Below, piece after piece: positions 53,052 through 61,624 of a stretch of 64,000 nt of DNA (position 1 is its first letter; each line of letters begins with the position of its first letter). Below the pieces are notes generated by a model. The model ran no database searches and was not told where the DNA came from. It saw only the letters and a list, made by a program, of their open reading frames with translations. The stretch covers positions 27,385 to 91,384 of the forward strand of contig NZ_AZRN01000021.1 in assembly GCF_002895565.1 (NCBI RefSeq). The letters are read 5' to 3'. The position numbers and the translations under genes were made by a program. Source of the DNA: Petrotoga mexicana DSM 14811. Its GTDB lineage: Bacteria > Thermotogota > Thermotogae > Petrotogales > Petrotogaceae.

Positions 53052-53987
53052 GTGATACTCCAAGATTTTGAGAAAAAAATATTTAAATTTATAAAAGACT
53101 ATAAAATTTTTAACAAATATGATAAAATTCTATTAGGAATTTCCGGCGGCAAAGATTCAATGTCTTTGCTTCATGTGATGTCAAAATTATCGAAAGCAAT
53201 GGGATTTGAAATATCTGTAGCCCATTTAAACCATTGTATGAGAGAAGAAGCCGATAGTGACGAATCCTTTGTGAGACAAGCTTGTGAGAAACTAAAGATA
53301 CCCTTTTTTTCGAAAAAAGTGGATGTTTTTACATACTCAAAAGAAAACAAGGTGGGCGTTGAAGTAGGGGGAAGAAACTTAAGGTATGAGTTTTTTTATG
53401 AAACATTAAGAAAATTAAGTTATAATAAAATAGCAACCGCCCATCATATGGATGATTTATTTGAAACAATGATTTACAGAATTTTGAGAGGAACCGGAAT
53501 ATATGGATTAGGCGGTTTAATCCCTATAGAAGAAGAAATAACAAAACCAATGTTATGTATCGACTTGGAAGAAATCAAAAATTATGTTACAATTAATAAT
53601 ATAGAGTATGTGGAAGATAAGTACAATTATTGTTTAGATTATGCTAGAAATAAGATAAGATATGAAATTACCCCTTTTTTTAAGAAGATCAATCCAAGGT
53701 ACAAAGAAAGTTTTTTTAGACTTGCAAAAATCATCTGGAGTTACAGAGAAGAAGTTAAAAGAAAGTTTGAAGAAAGAAGTGAGATAGGAAAAGAGTTGTT
53801 ACAATTAAAATTAGAAAATGATTTTTTTGATGCCGAAACATTAAGAATTGCCTTTTTGAAGTTTGGTAAATATCCGCCAAATATGGAGGAAACAGAGAAA
53901 ATTATAAAAATGCGCAATGGCGGAGTAAGAAATATAAACGGACTAAGTATAACGAAAAAAAGCGATACTCTACTTGTTAAAATTTGA
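53052..53987 (+). CDS. tilS: tRNA(Ile)-lysidine synthase
   Basis: ATP-dependent PP-loop enzyme that modifies C34 of tRNA-Ile(CAU) to lysidine. The PP-loop SGGKDS is at about residue 31, followed by VAHLNHCMREEADSDE and ATAHHMDDLFETM. The length of 311 residues is a short form with a limited C-terminal domain. The start is GTG 53052 behind GAAGGAGAAGAGG; the in-frame ATG at 53034 lies ahead of that site. It is next to ftsH, as in many bacteria. Confidence 0.9.
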   Translation: MILQDFEKKIFKFIKDYKIFNKYDKILLGISGGKDSMSLLHVMSKLSKAMGFEISVAHLNHCMREEADSDESFVRQACEKLKIPFFSKKVDVFTYSKENKVGVEVGGRNLRYEFFYETLRKLSYNKIATAHHMDDLFETMIYRILRGTGIYGLGGLIPIEEEITKPMLCIDLEEIKNYVTINNIEYVEDKYNYCLDYARNKIRYEITPFFKKINPRYKESFFRLAKIIWSYREEVKRKFEERSEIGKELLQLKLENDFFDAETLRIAFLKFGKYPPNMEETEKIIKMRNGGVRNINGLSITKKSDTLLVKI

Positions 53988-54024
53988 GATACTTATAGAA
54001 GTGAGAAAAGAGGAGGTCTATGTC

Positions 54025-55962
54025 TTGCAAAACAAAAGAAACCAACCTAGAGTTTTTTGGCTATTATTAATATATATAACAATAGGTATTTTTATATACG
54101 TTGGAGTCAACAGCCTTATCGGTACTCAAGATGTTTCAAAAATAGAATATAGTGAGTTAGTTCAAATGTTGGAAGATAAAAAGATTGTTTCTTTAGAAAT
54201 AGAAGACTCTGGTTATGCTAGAGCAAAAGATCAAAGAGGGCTTTATTACGAGACATATGCTCCTAATCTTTTATCGGACCAACAGTATGTTTATGGACTT
54301 GCAAACCAAGGGATAGAGATTAAATATGTCAGAAGCTTGGAAAATAGTTGGTGGATTTCTATCTTAACGTTTCTTTTGCCTGTCTTTTTACTTATTTTTC
54401 TTTTCACCCTTTTGTTTCGATCAAGTGCGGGCGGTGCAAATCAAGGTATGAATTTTATAAAAAGCCCTGCCAAAAAATATGATCCCAAAAAAACCCGCAC
54501 CACTTTTAAGGACGTTGCAGGGGTTAAGGAAGCGAAAGAAGAATTAACAGATGTTGTAAAATTTTTGAAAGATCCAAAGGCTTTTAATAGGCTCGGAGCT
54601 AGAATGCCAAAAGGTGTACTTTTAGTAGGGGAACCAGGTACAGGTAAAACTTTACTCGCCAGAGCGGTGGCTGGAGAGGCGGATGTCCCGTTTTTTTATA
54701 TTAGTGGTTCTGATTTTGTTGAACTTTTTGTTGGAGTAGGAGCAGCAAGAGTTCGAGATCTTTTCAACCAAGCTAAGGCTAACGCACCTGCTATTATTTT
54801 TATTGATGAAATAGACGCGGTAGGTAGACAAAGGGGAGCAGGTCTGGGAGGAGGTCATGATGAAAGGGAGCAAACCCTTAACTCCATCTTAGTGGAAATG
54901 GATGGATTCGATCCAAGTATTGGAATAATAGTTATGGCAGCCACAAATAGACCTGATGTTCTAGACAAAGCTTTGTTAAGACCAGGAAGATTTGATAAAA
55001 AAGTGGTAATTGATAGACCTGATGCCGAAGGAAGAAAGGACATATTAAAGATTCACTTTAGAGGCAAAAAAATAGCACCAGATGTTGATTTAGAAGTGTT
55101 AGCCCGAGCTACTCCAGGATTTGTTGGAGCAGATTTAGAAAATTTAGTCAATGAAGCGGCCCTTTTGGCAGCCAGAAATGGGGAAAAGTTCATTACAATG
55201 AAGGATTGCGAAGAAGCCATCGAAAGGGTTATAGTTGGTCCAGAGAGGAAAACGCGGGTGCTTTCTGATCAAGAAAAAGAAGTCGTTGCCTATCATGAAC
55301 TAGGTCATGCTATTTTAGGAACATTCTTACCAAATGCTGATCCTGTACACAAGGTAACCATTATTCCTCGAGGTTACGCGGCCTTAGGGTATACTTTACA
55401 GTTACCATCTGAAGATAGGTATCTGATGAATAAATCTGAAATACTCGATGATATTGCAGTAATGTTAGCTGGTAGAGCTGCAGAAGAAATAATATTTGAT
55501 GAAATAACCAGTGGAGCTGAAAATGATCTAAAGCGAGCTACAGAAATGGCCAGAAGGATGGTAGAAAGTTTTGGCATGAGCGAAAAAATTGGTCCTGTAG
55601 CTTGGGCTAGCGAAAGTGAGGAAACTTTTTTAGCACGTGAACTCTTTAGAGAAAAAAACTACTCTGATGAAACTGCAAAAGAACTGGATTCTGAAGTAAA
55701 GCAAATAATAAATAAAAGCTATGAAAAGGCTAAATCTATACTGTTAGAAAACAAAGAGAAACTCCAACTCATTGCCCAATATCTTTTAAAAAAAGAAACT
55801 ATCACAGGAAAAGAATTAAAAGAATTATTACAAAAAGATATGGATGATCTGAAAGAATATGTAGAAAGTTTTGGTGTGACCTCAACTCGGGAAGAAGAAA
55901 AGGTGGTAAATTATGAATACCTTTCTAGAGAAAATAATCTCATTGAAAGGAAAGGAATTTAA
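54025..55962 (+). CDS. ftsH: ATP-dependent zinc metalloprotease FtsH
   Basis: Membrane-anchored AAA+ protease of 645 residues. Two transmembrane helices (about 13-33 and 109-131) flank a short periplasmic domain. The AAA domain carries [20 protein letters not shown] and the second region of homology ([19 protein letters not shown]). The zinc motif is HELGH. The start is TTG 54025 behind GAGGAGGT; an earlier frame overlaps tilS. The 3' end overlaps the next gene by 50 bases. Confidence 0.97.
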   Translation: MQNKRNQPRVFWLLLIYITIGIFIYVGVNSLIGTQDVSKIEYSELVQMLEDKKIVSLEIEDSGYARAKDQRGLYYETYAPNLLSDQQYVYGLANQGIEIKYVRSLENSWWISILTFLLPVFLLIFLFTLLFRSSAGGANQGMNFIKSPAKKYDPKKTRTTFKDVAGVKEAKEELTDVVKFLKDPKAFNRLGARMPKGVLLVGEPGTGKTLLARAVAGEADVPFFYISGSDFVELFVGVGAARVRDLFNQAKANAPAIIFIDEIDAVGRQRGAGLGGGHDEREQTLNSILVEMDGFDPSIGIIVMAATNRPDVLDKALLRPGRFDKKVVIDRPDAEGRKDILKIHFRGKKIAPDVDLEVLARATPGFVGADLENLVNEAALLAARNGEKFITMKDCEEAIERVIVGPERKTRVLSDQEKEVVAYHELGHAILGTFLPNADPVHKVTIIPRGYAALGYTLQLPSEDRYLMNKSEILDDIAVMLAGRAAEEIIFDEITSGAENDLKRATEMARRMVESFGMSEKIGPVAWASESEETFLARELFREKNYSDETAKELDSEVKQIINKSYEKAKSILLENKEKLQLIAQYLLKKETITGKELKELLQKDMDDLKEYVESFGVTSTREEEKVVNYEYLSRENNLIERKGI

Positions 55963-56368
55963 TTATTCCTTTAAGGTAAAAGATGAAAGTTATTTATGGT
56001 CAGAAGATAAAGAAGTTATAAGTTTACATGCTTTAAGCACCTCCTCTCTTTTAGAAGAAATACATAAATGTAGTTATAATACTATAAAAGATCTTTTGGA
56101 AAAAGATCAGGTTTCTGTAGTTTCACATAGTTGTATAGATCATCTGTCCTCGACCCCTTATTCTTTTAAGGTATTTATAAAGTTAAAAATAACTGACGTA
56201 ACCTACAACAAAGTGCATTTTCAGGGAGAAGCATTTGATGAAATCGACAAAATTGCAACTTTTGAATTAACTCGAAATATTGTTTCCAAAAAGATTCTAA
56301 GAAAAAACTTAAATCACAAAATGGAGAGCATTAATTTGTCGGGACAAATTTCTGAGCGTTACACCTAA
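55913..56368 (+). CDS. FlK-like hotdog-fold thioesterase
   Basis: A 151-residue protein resembling the fluoroacetyl-CoA-thioesterase-like (FlK) hotdog family. The pattern LSTSSLLEEIHKCSYNTIKD matches the region with the active-site Thr/Ser and Glu, SCIDHLSSTPYSFKV the His-containing strand, and VHFQGEAFDEIDKIATF the core strands. The extended C-terminus does not match the family. It starts inside ftsH (ATG 55913, behind GGTGG), which indicates translational coupling. The acyl-CoA substrate is unknown; the call is by pattern recognition. Confidence 0.6.
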   Translation: MNTFLEKIISLKGKEFNYSFKVKDESYLWSEDKEVISLHALSTSSLLEEIHKCSYNTIKDLLEKDQVSVVSHSCIDHLSSTPYSFKVFIKLKITDVTYNKVHFQGEAFDEIDKIATFELTRNIVSKKILRKNLNHKMESINLSGQISERYT

Positions 56369-56426
56369 AGATGAGTAATTGTTGAATACATTAACACAAA
56401 AAATATCCCAAAGGGGGGAAAGAAAA

Positions 56427-57155
56427 GTGGCAAAAAAAAGTATTATGATAGTAGAAGACGATCCGGCGATCTCTGAAATGTTATCTTTGAACTTGACTAA
56501 AGAAGGTTACGAAGTAATAACGGCTGTGTCTGCTGATGAGGCTTTAAAGAAATTGGAGGAAAAAGATACCGACTTTTTCATTGTCGATATTATGTTACCA
56601 GGTTCAATGGATGGATTCGATTTAATTAGAATATTGAAATCCAGCGAAGATTACCGCAACACCCCTGTGCTCATATTGAGTGCAAAAGATGATGCTGCGG
56701 ATAAAGTTGCGGGGTTAGAACTTGGTAGTGATGATTATGTCACAAAACCTTTTAATGTAAGAGAACTAATTGCAAGAATTAAAAGCATATTTAGAAGACA
56801 AGCTGCATCAGCGCAAATGAAAGAAGAAGGACCCAAAAAAATCACAGCCAAGGATTTGATTATTGACACTGAAAGATTAGAAGTTTGGGTAAATGGCAAA
56901 CCAGTTAGCCTTACCCCATTGGAGTTCGACTTGCTAGTTTTTCTTGCTAAAAACGAAGGAAAGGTCTTTAGTCGAGATGTATTGTTGGATAAATTGTGGG
57001 GATATGACTACTACGGAGATACAAGAACAGTAGACGTTCATATCAGAAGGTTGAGAACAAAAATTGAAGAAGATCCTTCCAATCCAAAATACATAATTAC
57101 AGTAAGAGGGAAAGGATATAAATTCAGAGATCCTGGAAAGGAAAGAAACTACTAA
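56427..57155 (+). CDS. OmpR/PhoP-family response regulator
   Basis: A 242-residue regulator. The receiver has VEDDPA, the phospho-acceptor Asp in FFIVDIMLPGSMDG and Lys in VTKPF; the winged helix includes TPLEFDLLVFLAKNEGKVFSRD and VDVHIRRLRTKIE. The start is GTG 56427 behind AAGGGGGGA; the frame upstream to 56379 is not used. A terminator hairpin separates it from its cognate kinase gene. The domain order matches PhoP/WalR-type essential regulators, but the pairing is inferred from adjacency. Confidence 0.93.
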   Translation: MAKKSIMIVEDDPAISEMLSLNLTKEGYEVITAVSADEALKKLEEKDTDFFIVDIMLPGSMDGFDLIRILKSSEDYRNTPVLILSAKDDAADKVAGLELGSDDYVTKPFNVRELIARIKSIFRRQAASAQMKEEGPKKITAKDLIIDTERLEVWVNGKPVSLTPLEFDLLVFLAKNEGKVFSRDVLLDKLWGYDYYGDTRTVDVHIRRLRTKIEEDPSNPKYIITVRGKGYKFRDPGKERNY

Positions 57156-57164
57156 ATATTCAAT

Positions 57165-57192
57165 GGCAGAGGGTATTACCTCTGCCTTTTTT
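57165..57192 (+). terminator. Hairpin terminator between response regulator and kinase
   Basis: GGCAGAGG and CCTCTGCC with a six-base loop, then TTTTTT. It lies inside the apparent two-component operon. Confidence 0.88.
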
Positions 57193-57234
57193 CCAGTTGC
57201 ATTTTATTAATATTAATAAACCAGGTGAAAAATA

Positions 57235-58515
57235 TTGGTCAATATATATATTATTGTTATTTTATTACTTGTCATTACAAATATTTTATTTATATATGCT
57301 TATTTGAGAAAGAGAAGAGAAGAAAATGCTCATCAACGGTTTAAAAATGAGATTGCAAAAAGTATAAATATAAACATAAAAAATCCTGTTGATGATTTTC
57401 TTCTGCATCAACTAAATTCATATATTAAAAATTTAGAAGAAAAATACAAATCCGAAAAATACAAAAGAAGGAACATATTTTCGATTCTAGACACCCTTTC
57501 TGAAGGAATAATATTGGTTTCTTTTAATCAAAATGAAATTATCAGGGTGGATTTTGCCAATTCTTTTGCTAAAAATATTTTTACAACAGAAAATTTTGTG
57601 GGTAGGTCATTAACAGAAGTAATTGATAATCATAATCTCATTGAATTGACTTTAAAAAGTTTTAAAACTAATAAAGACATGGAAGAGGAGACTTCATTCT
57701 ATTATCCAGAAAAAAAATACTTCAGATGTCAAGTTAAATCAATAAATGTTGAAAATTATAGAGTTATTATTTTGTTAGATATCACGAAAGAAAAAAATTT
57801 AGAAGATCTAAGAAGAGAATTCTTAACCATCATGTCCCATGAAATGCGGACACCCTTATCCGTTATAAGCGGGTATTTAGAAACGATATTGCACGAACCT
57901 AATTTAAATGAAGAAATTTATCAACCCCTAAAAAAAATAGAAGAAGAAATTTCGAGATTAACGAGAATGTTTAACGACCTTTTAGATATAGAGAGATTGG
58001 AAAAAAATATAGGCGAAGAAAAAAGATTTGTGTTTTTCAATTTCTCTAATACGGTAAAGAGAGCTTTTGATTTCTTTAAAATTGTTGCTGATAAGATGTC
58101 CATTGAGTTTGAAGAAGAAATAGAAGATGATCTATACGTTTTCGGTAATGAAGATAGACTCCTGCAGGTAGTGTATAATATTTTAGACAATTCTTTTAAA
58201 TTTACAGCATTGAAAGAAAAGGGCGAAAAAAAAGTATGGTTAAGATTGTACAAAAATGATAATAACATAATTTTGGAAATTGAGGATACAGGAATAGGTA
58301 TACCTTCAAAAGAGTTAAAAAGGATCTTCGATCTATTTTACAGAGTAGACAAATCCAGAAGCAGGCAAGTCCCGGGTTTAGGGATTGGTTTGTACATAGT
58401 CAAAACAATTTTGGACAACCATAATGCCAGAATATATTTAGATAGCGAAGAAAACAACGGCACATTGTTTCAAGTTATACTACCTTTAAAAACAAGTATC
58501 GAAACGGAGGCTTAA
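57235..58515 (+). CDS. Membrane sensor histidine kinase with PAS-like domain
   Basis: A 426-residue kinase with a single N-terminal membrane helix (about 3-23), a coiled coil, a PAS-like domain (about 78-185; ILDTLSEGIILVSFNQNEIIRV), HisKA (FLTIMSHEMRTPLSVISGYLE) and HATPase (NILDNSFKFT, DTGIGIPS, GLGIGLYIVKT). It resembles PhoR/WalK-type kinases without a periplasmic sensor. The start is TTG 57235, six bases behind AGGTGA. It ends two bases before the next gene, so the phosphorylase gene may be co-transcribed. Confidence 0.93.
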   Translation: MVNIYIIVILLLVITNILFIYAYLRKRREENAHQRFKNEIAKSININIKNPVDDFLLHQLNSYIKNLEEKYKSEKYKRRNIFSILDTLSEGIILVSFNQNEIIRVDFANSFAKNIFTTENFVGRSLTEVIDNHNLIELTLKSFKTNKDMEEETSFYYPEKKYFRCQVKSINVENYRVIILLDITKEKNLEDLRREFLTIMSHEMRTPLSVISGYLETILHEPNLNEEIYQPLKKIEEEISRLTRMFNDLLDIERLEKNIGEEKRFVFFNFSNTVKRAFDFFKIVADKMSIEFEEEIEDDLYVFGNEDRLLQVVYNILDNSFKFTALKEKGEKKVWLRLYKNDNNIILEIEDTGIGIPSKELKRIFDLFYRVDKSRSRQVPGLGIGLYIVKTILDNHNARIYLDSEENNGTLFQVILPLKTSIETEA

Positions 58516-58517
58516 AG

Positions 58518-59843
58518 TTGAGAGCATACGATATTATAAAAAACAAAAGGGATGCTAAAGAAAACACAAAAGAAGAAATAGCCTTTATGATCAATGGCTA
58601 TTTAGAAAACCGTATTCCAGACTATCAAGTTTCTTCCTGGTTAATGGCTATCTTCTTCAATCATTTAACAGAGGAAGAAAGTTATAATCTAACGGATGTA
58701 ATGCTTAAAAGTGGAGATATTATAGACTTATCAAGAATCACAGGTAAAAAAATTGACAAACACTCTACTGGAGGCGTTGGAGACAAAACTACAATAGCAA
58801 TAGCACCTATGGTTGCCTCATTAGGGGTTAAAATAGCCAAATTATCAGGCAGATCCTTAGGGCACACTGGAGGGACCATCGACAAGCTTGAATCTATTCC
58901 CGGTTTTAAAACTTCTCTAACCACTAAAGAATTCTTTGAAATAGCGAACAATGTAGGGATTGTTGTGGCCGGACAGACTGGAAATATAGCCCCAGCAGAT
59001 AAAAAGTTGTATTCGTTAAGGGACTCTACCGCAACCGTTGAGGAACTATCTTTAATAGCTTCCAGTATAATGAGTAAAAAACTTGCCATAACTAGTGATG
59101 GAATACTCTTGGATATCAAAGTGGGTTCGGGAGCATTCATGAAAAACTTAGAAGATGCCAAAGAGTTGGGTAGAATCATGCTAAAGATTGCAAAAAGATA
59201 CGATAAAAATACTATTGCTTTAATTACCAATATGGATCAACCTTTGGGAGAAAACATTGGAAACGCATTGGAAGTAATGGAAGCAATAGATACAGTGAAA
59301 GGAAGAGGTCCAAAAGATTTTTCTGAGTTGTGTTTAGAAATCTCTTCTCATATGGCTTCTTTATCTGGTATAATAACCTATGAAGAAGCAAGGAAAAAAC
59401 TAATAGAAAACATAGAACATGGTATAGTAAAAGAAAAAATGAAAGAATGGATAAAAGCTCAGGGTGGAAAAGAAGAAGTAGTTGATGATCCTAGTAAGTA
59501 TCTTAATATAGCACCAAAAACTTTAGAATTCAAAGCAAAGGAACAAGGGTATATAACCTTTATTGATACCGAAAAAATAGGTTTAGCCTCAATGGTATTA
59601 GGAGCTGGCAGACAAAAAAAAGAAGATATCATCGACAAAAGTGTTGGTTTAACAATTAACAAAAAGCTTGGAGATAAAGTTGAAGAAGGAGAGACAATAG
59701 CCAAGTTGTTTGTCAGCGAAAAGAGCGACGTTGATGCCTCTCTAAAGCTTTTGAATGAGGCTTACAACATTAGTAAAGAAAATCCTAAAGGTATAAATAA
59801 AAATGTAATTCTTGATGTTTTGTTTTCCGATGAAAAAAGTTAA
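58518..59843 (+). CDS. pdp: Pyrimidine-nucleoside (thymidine) phosphorylase
   Basis: Glycosyltransferase of the thymidine/pyrimidine phosphorylase family, which splits uridine or thymidine with phosphate. The family signature SGRSLGHTGGTIDKLESI is exact (about residue 114), and KHSTGGVGDKTT is the phosphate-site loop. The length of 441 residues is normal. It starts at TTG behind CGGAGG. Whether uridine or thymidine is preferred cannot be told from sequence. Confidence 0.93.
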   Translation: MRAYDIIKNKRDAKENTKEEIAFMINGYLENRIPDYQVSSWLMAIFFNHLTEEESYNLTDVMLKSGDIIDLSRITGKKIDKHSTGGVGDKTTIAIAPMVASLGVKIAKLSGRSLGHTGGTIDKLESIPGFKTSLTTKEFFEIANNVGIVVAGQTGNIAPADKKLYSLRDSTATVEELSLIASSIMSKKLAITSDGILLDIKVGSGAFMKNLEDAKELGRIMLKIAKRYDKNTIALITNMDQPLGENIGNALEVMEAIDTVKGRGPKDFSELCLEISSHMASLSGIITYEEARKKLIENIEHGIVKEKMKEWIKAQGGKEEVVDDPSKYLNIAPKTLEFKAKEQGYITFIDTEKIGLASMVLGAGRQKKEDIIDKSVGLTINKKLGDKVEEGETIAKLFVSEKSDVDASLKLLNEAYNISKENPKGINKNVILDVLFSDEKS

Positions 59844-59878
59844 GATGGATGGAAAGTGGTGCAAAGGGACGCTAAATA
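59844..59878 (+). repeat. Degenerate GC-rich repeat, copy G
   Basis: GATGGATGGAAAGTGGTGC, then AAAGGGACGCTAAATA. It keeps the overall order and the GCTAAA end, but the G-tracts are eroded to GG. It lies between the phosphorylase and the next gene. Confidence 0.6.
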
Positions 59879-59906
59879 AAGTTAAACAACGGAGGATCAT
59901 TTATTG

Positions 59907-61592
59907 ATGAAAAAGCTTATCTTTCTATTCTTGCTAATAATTCTAGCAATAAATTTATTTTCTGAAGAAGCTATTTTTATATCTCAAAACAACCCTCCTC
60001 TCAGTATGGAAGCTATCAAAAATCAAGATTATTTTTATATTAATGTTGAACATCTTTCCAAATATGATAGTATGGTAATGAATCGCACTTCCAGAATAAT
60101 GTATATAATATACAATAAAAATGTCTTAGAAATTAGTTTGAATGATTACTACTCCAAAATAAATTTTATAAACAAATATAATAATTCCGTACTGATTGTT
60201 GATGAAAACGTGTATATAAGGGAAGATGTCTTATCTACATTCTTACAGTTGAACCGTTTTAAAGATATTGACAGTATATTCTTCTATTCAGAAATTCCAA
60301 AAATAACTAACTCTAATGTAAGTACAAGTGAAATCGAAATTGGATTCAATTCATATCTTTCAAAAGATTCGATAACTTTAACTAAAATAACAAAAGATGG
60401 AGATTACTTATTAAGCATAAAACCTGTTGCCCCGATGGAAAATATTCCAGATAACTTCGATTATTCATACTCAAACAATACTGCTTATTTAAAGTTCAAG
60501 AGTGATTTCAACTATGAAGTTAATTTAAATGGAAAAAATTTATCTATTATTATCGATAAAAAAACTATTTCAACAAGTGCAGATACGGATAAAACCACAT
60601 CTAAAAATGAAGGGCTTCAATACATTGAAAAAATCGAAGAATTAAACGGACAACGTTTAAAAATTTACCAATTGATAGTTAATCCAAAAATATATCAAAT
60701 AAAAGTTGATTTGAATAATTTAGGAACACGTTCCGATGTGTATTCATTTTTAAAAGATAAAAATCCGATCTTTTCTGTTAACGCTTCTTTTTTTGATCCT
60801 CAAACCTTAGAACCAGTTGGGAATATAATATCCGACGGCACACTATTACATTTGAGTTCCTATTCACGACCTGCACTAATTATAGGAACAAATTTTCTAG
60901 ACATTGACTATATTAAATTAGAATACCAGTTACATATTGATAACCTACTTTTTTGGGTAAAATCCATTAATTCTACGTGGAAAGGTGACGTTAAATTATA
61001 TACTCATCATTATAAGGGAAACATAGCGGAAACAGAAGGAAATTATGCTTTTTTCTTAATCGATGAAAATAATCGGATTATATCAAAAAACAAAACAACT
61101 CCTTCTGAAGGAGAAAAATTAGTACTTATAGATAAAAAATACGAAAAATACCTGGGAAATATATCGTTGGGAACAAAAATTGATTTCACGCTTAATAAAA
61201 GCGAAAATTTGCCAAACGATCCTACTTTACTTTTAGAGGGAGGACCTATATTAATACATTCCAAATATACCCAAGAACAACTAGATGCTGAAAAGAAAAG
61301 TTACTCCAATGGAATAATTTATAGTAAAGCCCCAAGAACCGTAGTTGCGATAGATAAAGATCGAAATATCAATTTAATGGTCATTGAAGGACTTGATAAT
61401 CCTGAAACAGGTCTTACATACGATGAAACAAAAAACTTGCTATTTGAATTGGGCGAGTTTGAAGTTGCAATGATGCTAGATGGTGGTAGTTCTTCAATAG
61501 TTTATTACGAAGGTGAAATACAAAATTTTAAAAACGAAAAAACACGTAATTATATTCCGGTACTTTTAAGTGTTTATGAAAAAATCCTGTAG
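59907..61592 (+). CDS. Exported phosphodiester glycosidase-domain (NAGPA) protein
   Basis: A 561-residue exported protein. A signal peptide (KKLIFLFLLIILAINLFS) is followed by an N-terminal region of unknown fold (about 20-230) and a C-terminal NAGPA domain (DUF2233), with VNASFFDPQTLEPVG, PRTVVAIDKD, GLTYDETKNLL and AMMLDGGSSSIVY. The domain occurs in the human uncovering enzyme and in bacterial exopolysaccharide- and spore-associated proteins, where it acts on phosphodiester-linked sugars. The start is ATG 59907 behind GGAGGAT. A cell-envelope glycan target is inference. Confidence 0.87.
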   Translation: MKKLIFLFLLIILAINLFSEEAIFISQNNPPLSMEAIKNQDYFYINVEHLSKYDSMVMNRTSRIMYIIYNKNVLEISLNDYYSKINFINKYNNSVLIVDENVYIREDVLSTFLQLNRFKDIDSIFFYSEIPKITNSNVSTSEIEIGFNSYLSKDSITLTKITKDGDYLLSIKPVAPMENIPDNFDYSYSNNTAYLKFKSDFNYEVNLNGKNLSIIIDKKTISTSADTDKTTSKNEGLQYIEKIEELNGQRLKIYQLIVNPKIYQIKVDLNNLGTRSDVYSFLKDKNPIFSVNASFFDPQTLEPVGNIISDGTLLHLSSYSRPALIIGTNFLDIDYIKLEYQLHIDNLLFWVKSINSTWKGDVKLYTHHYKGNIAETEGNYAFFLIDENNRIISKNKTTPSEGEKLVLIDKKYEKYLGNISLGTKIDFTLNKSENLPNDPTLLLEGGPILIHSKYTQEQLDAEKKSYSNGIIYSKAPRTVVAIDKDRNINLMVIEGLDNPETGLTYDETKNLLFELGEFEVAMMLDGGSSSIVYYEGEIQNFKNEKTRNYIPVLLSVYEKIL

Positions 61593-61624
61593 TTAAGAAA
61601 TGGATTGAGAATGGAGGGGTAACA

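Noticed and set aside
58682..59230. Minus-strand 182-codon frame over the pyrimidine phosphorylase gene
   Set aside because: Antisense to a gene with exact family signatures; no ribosome binding site.
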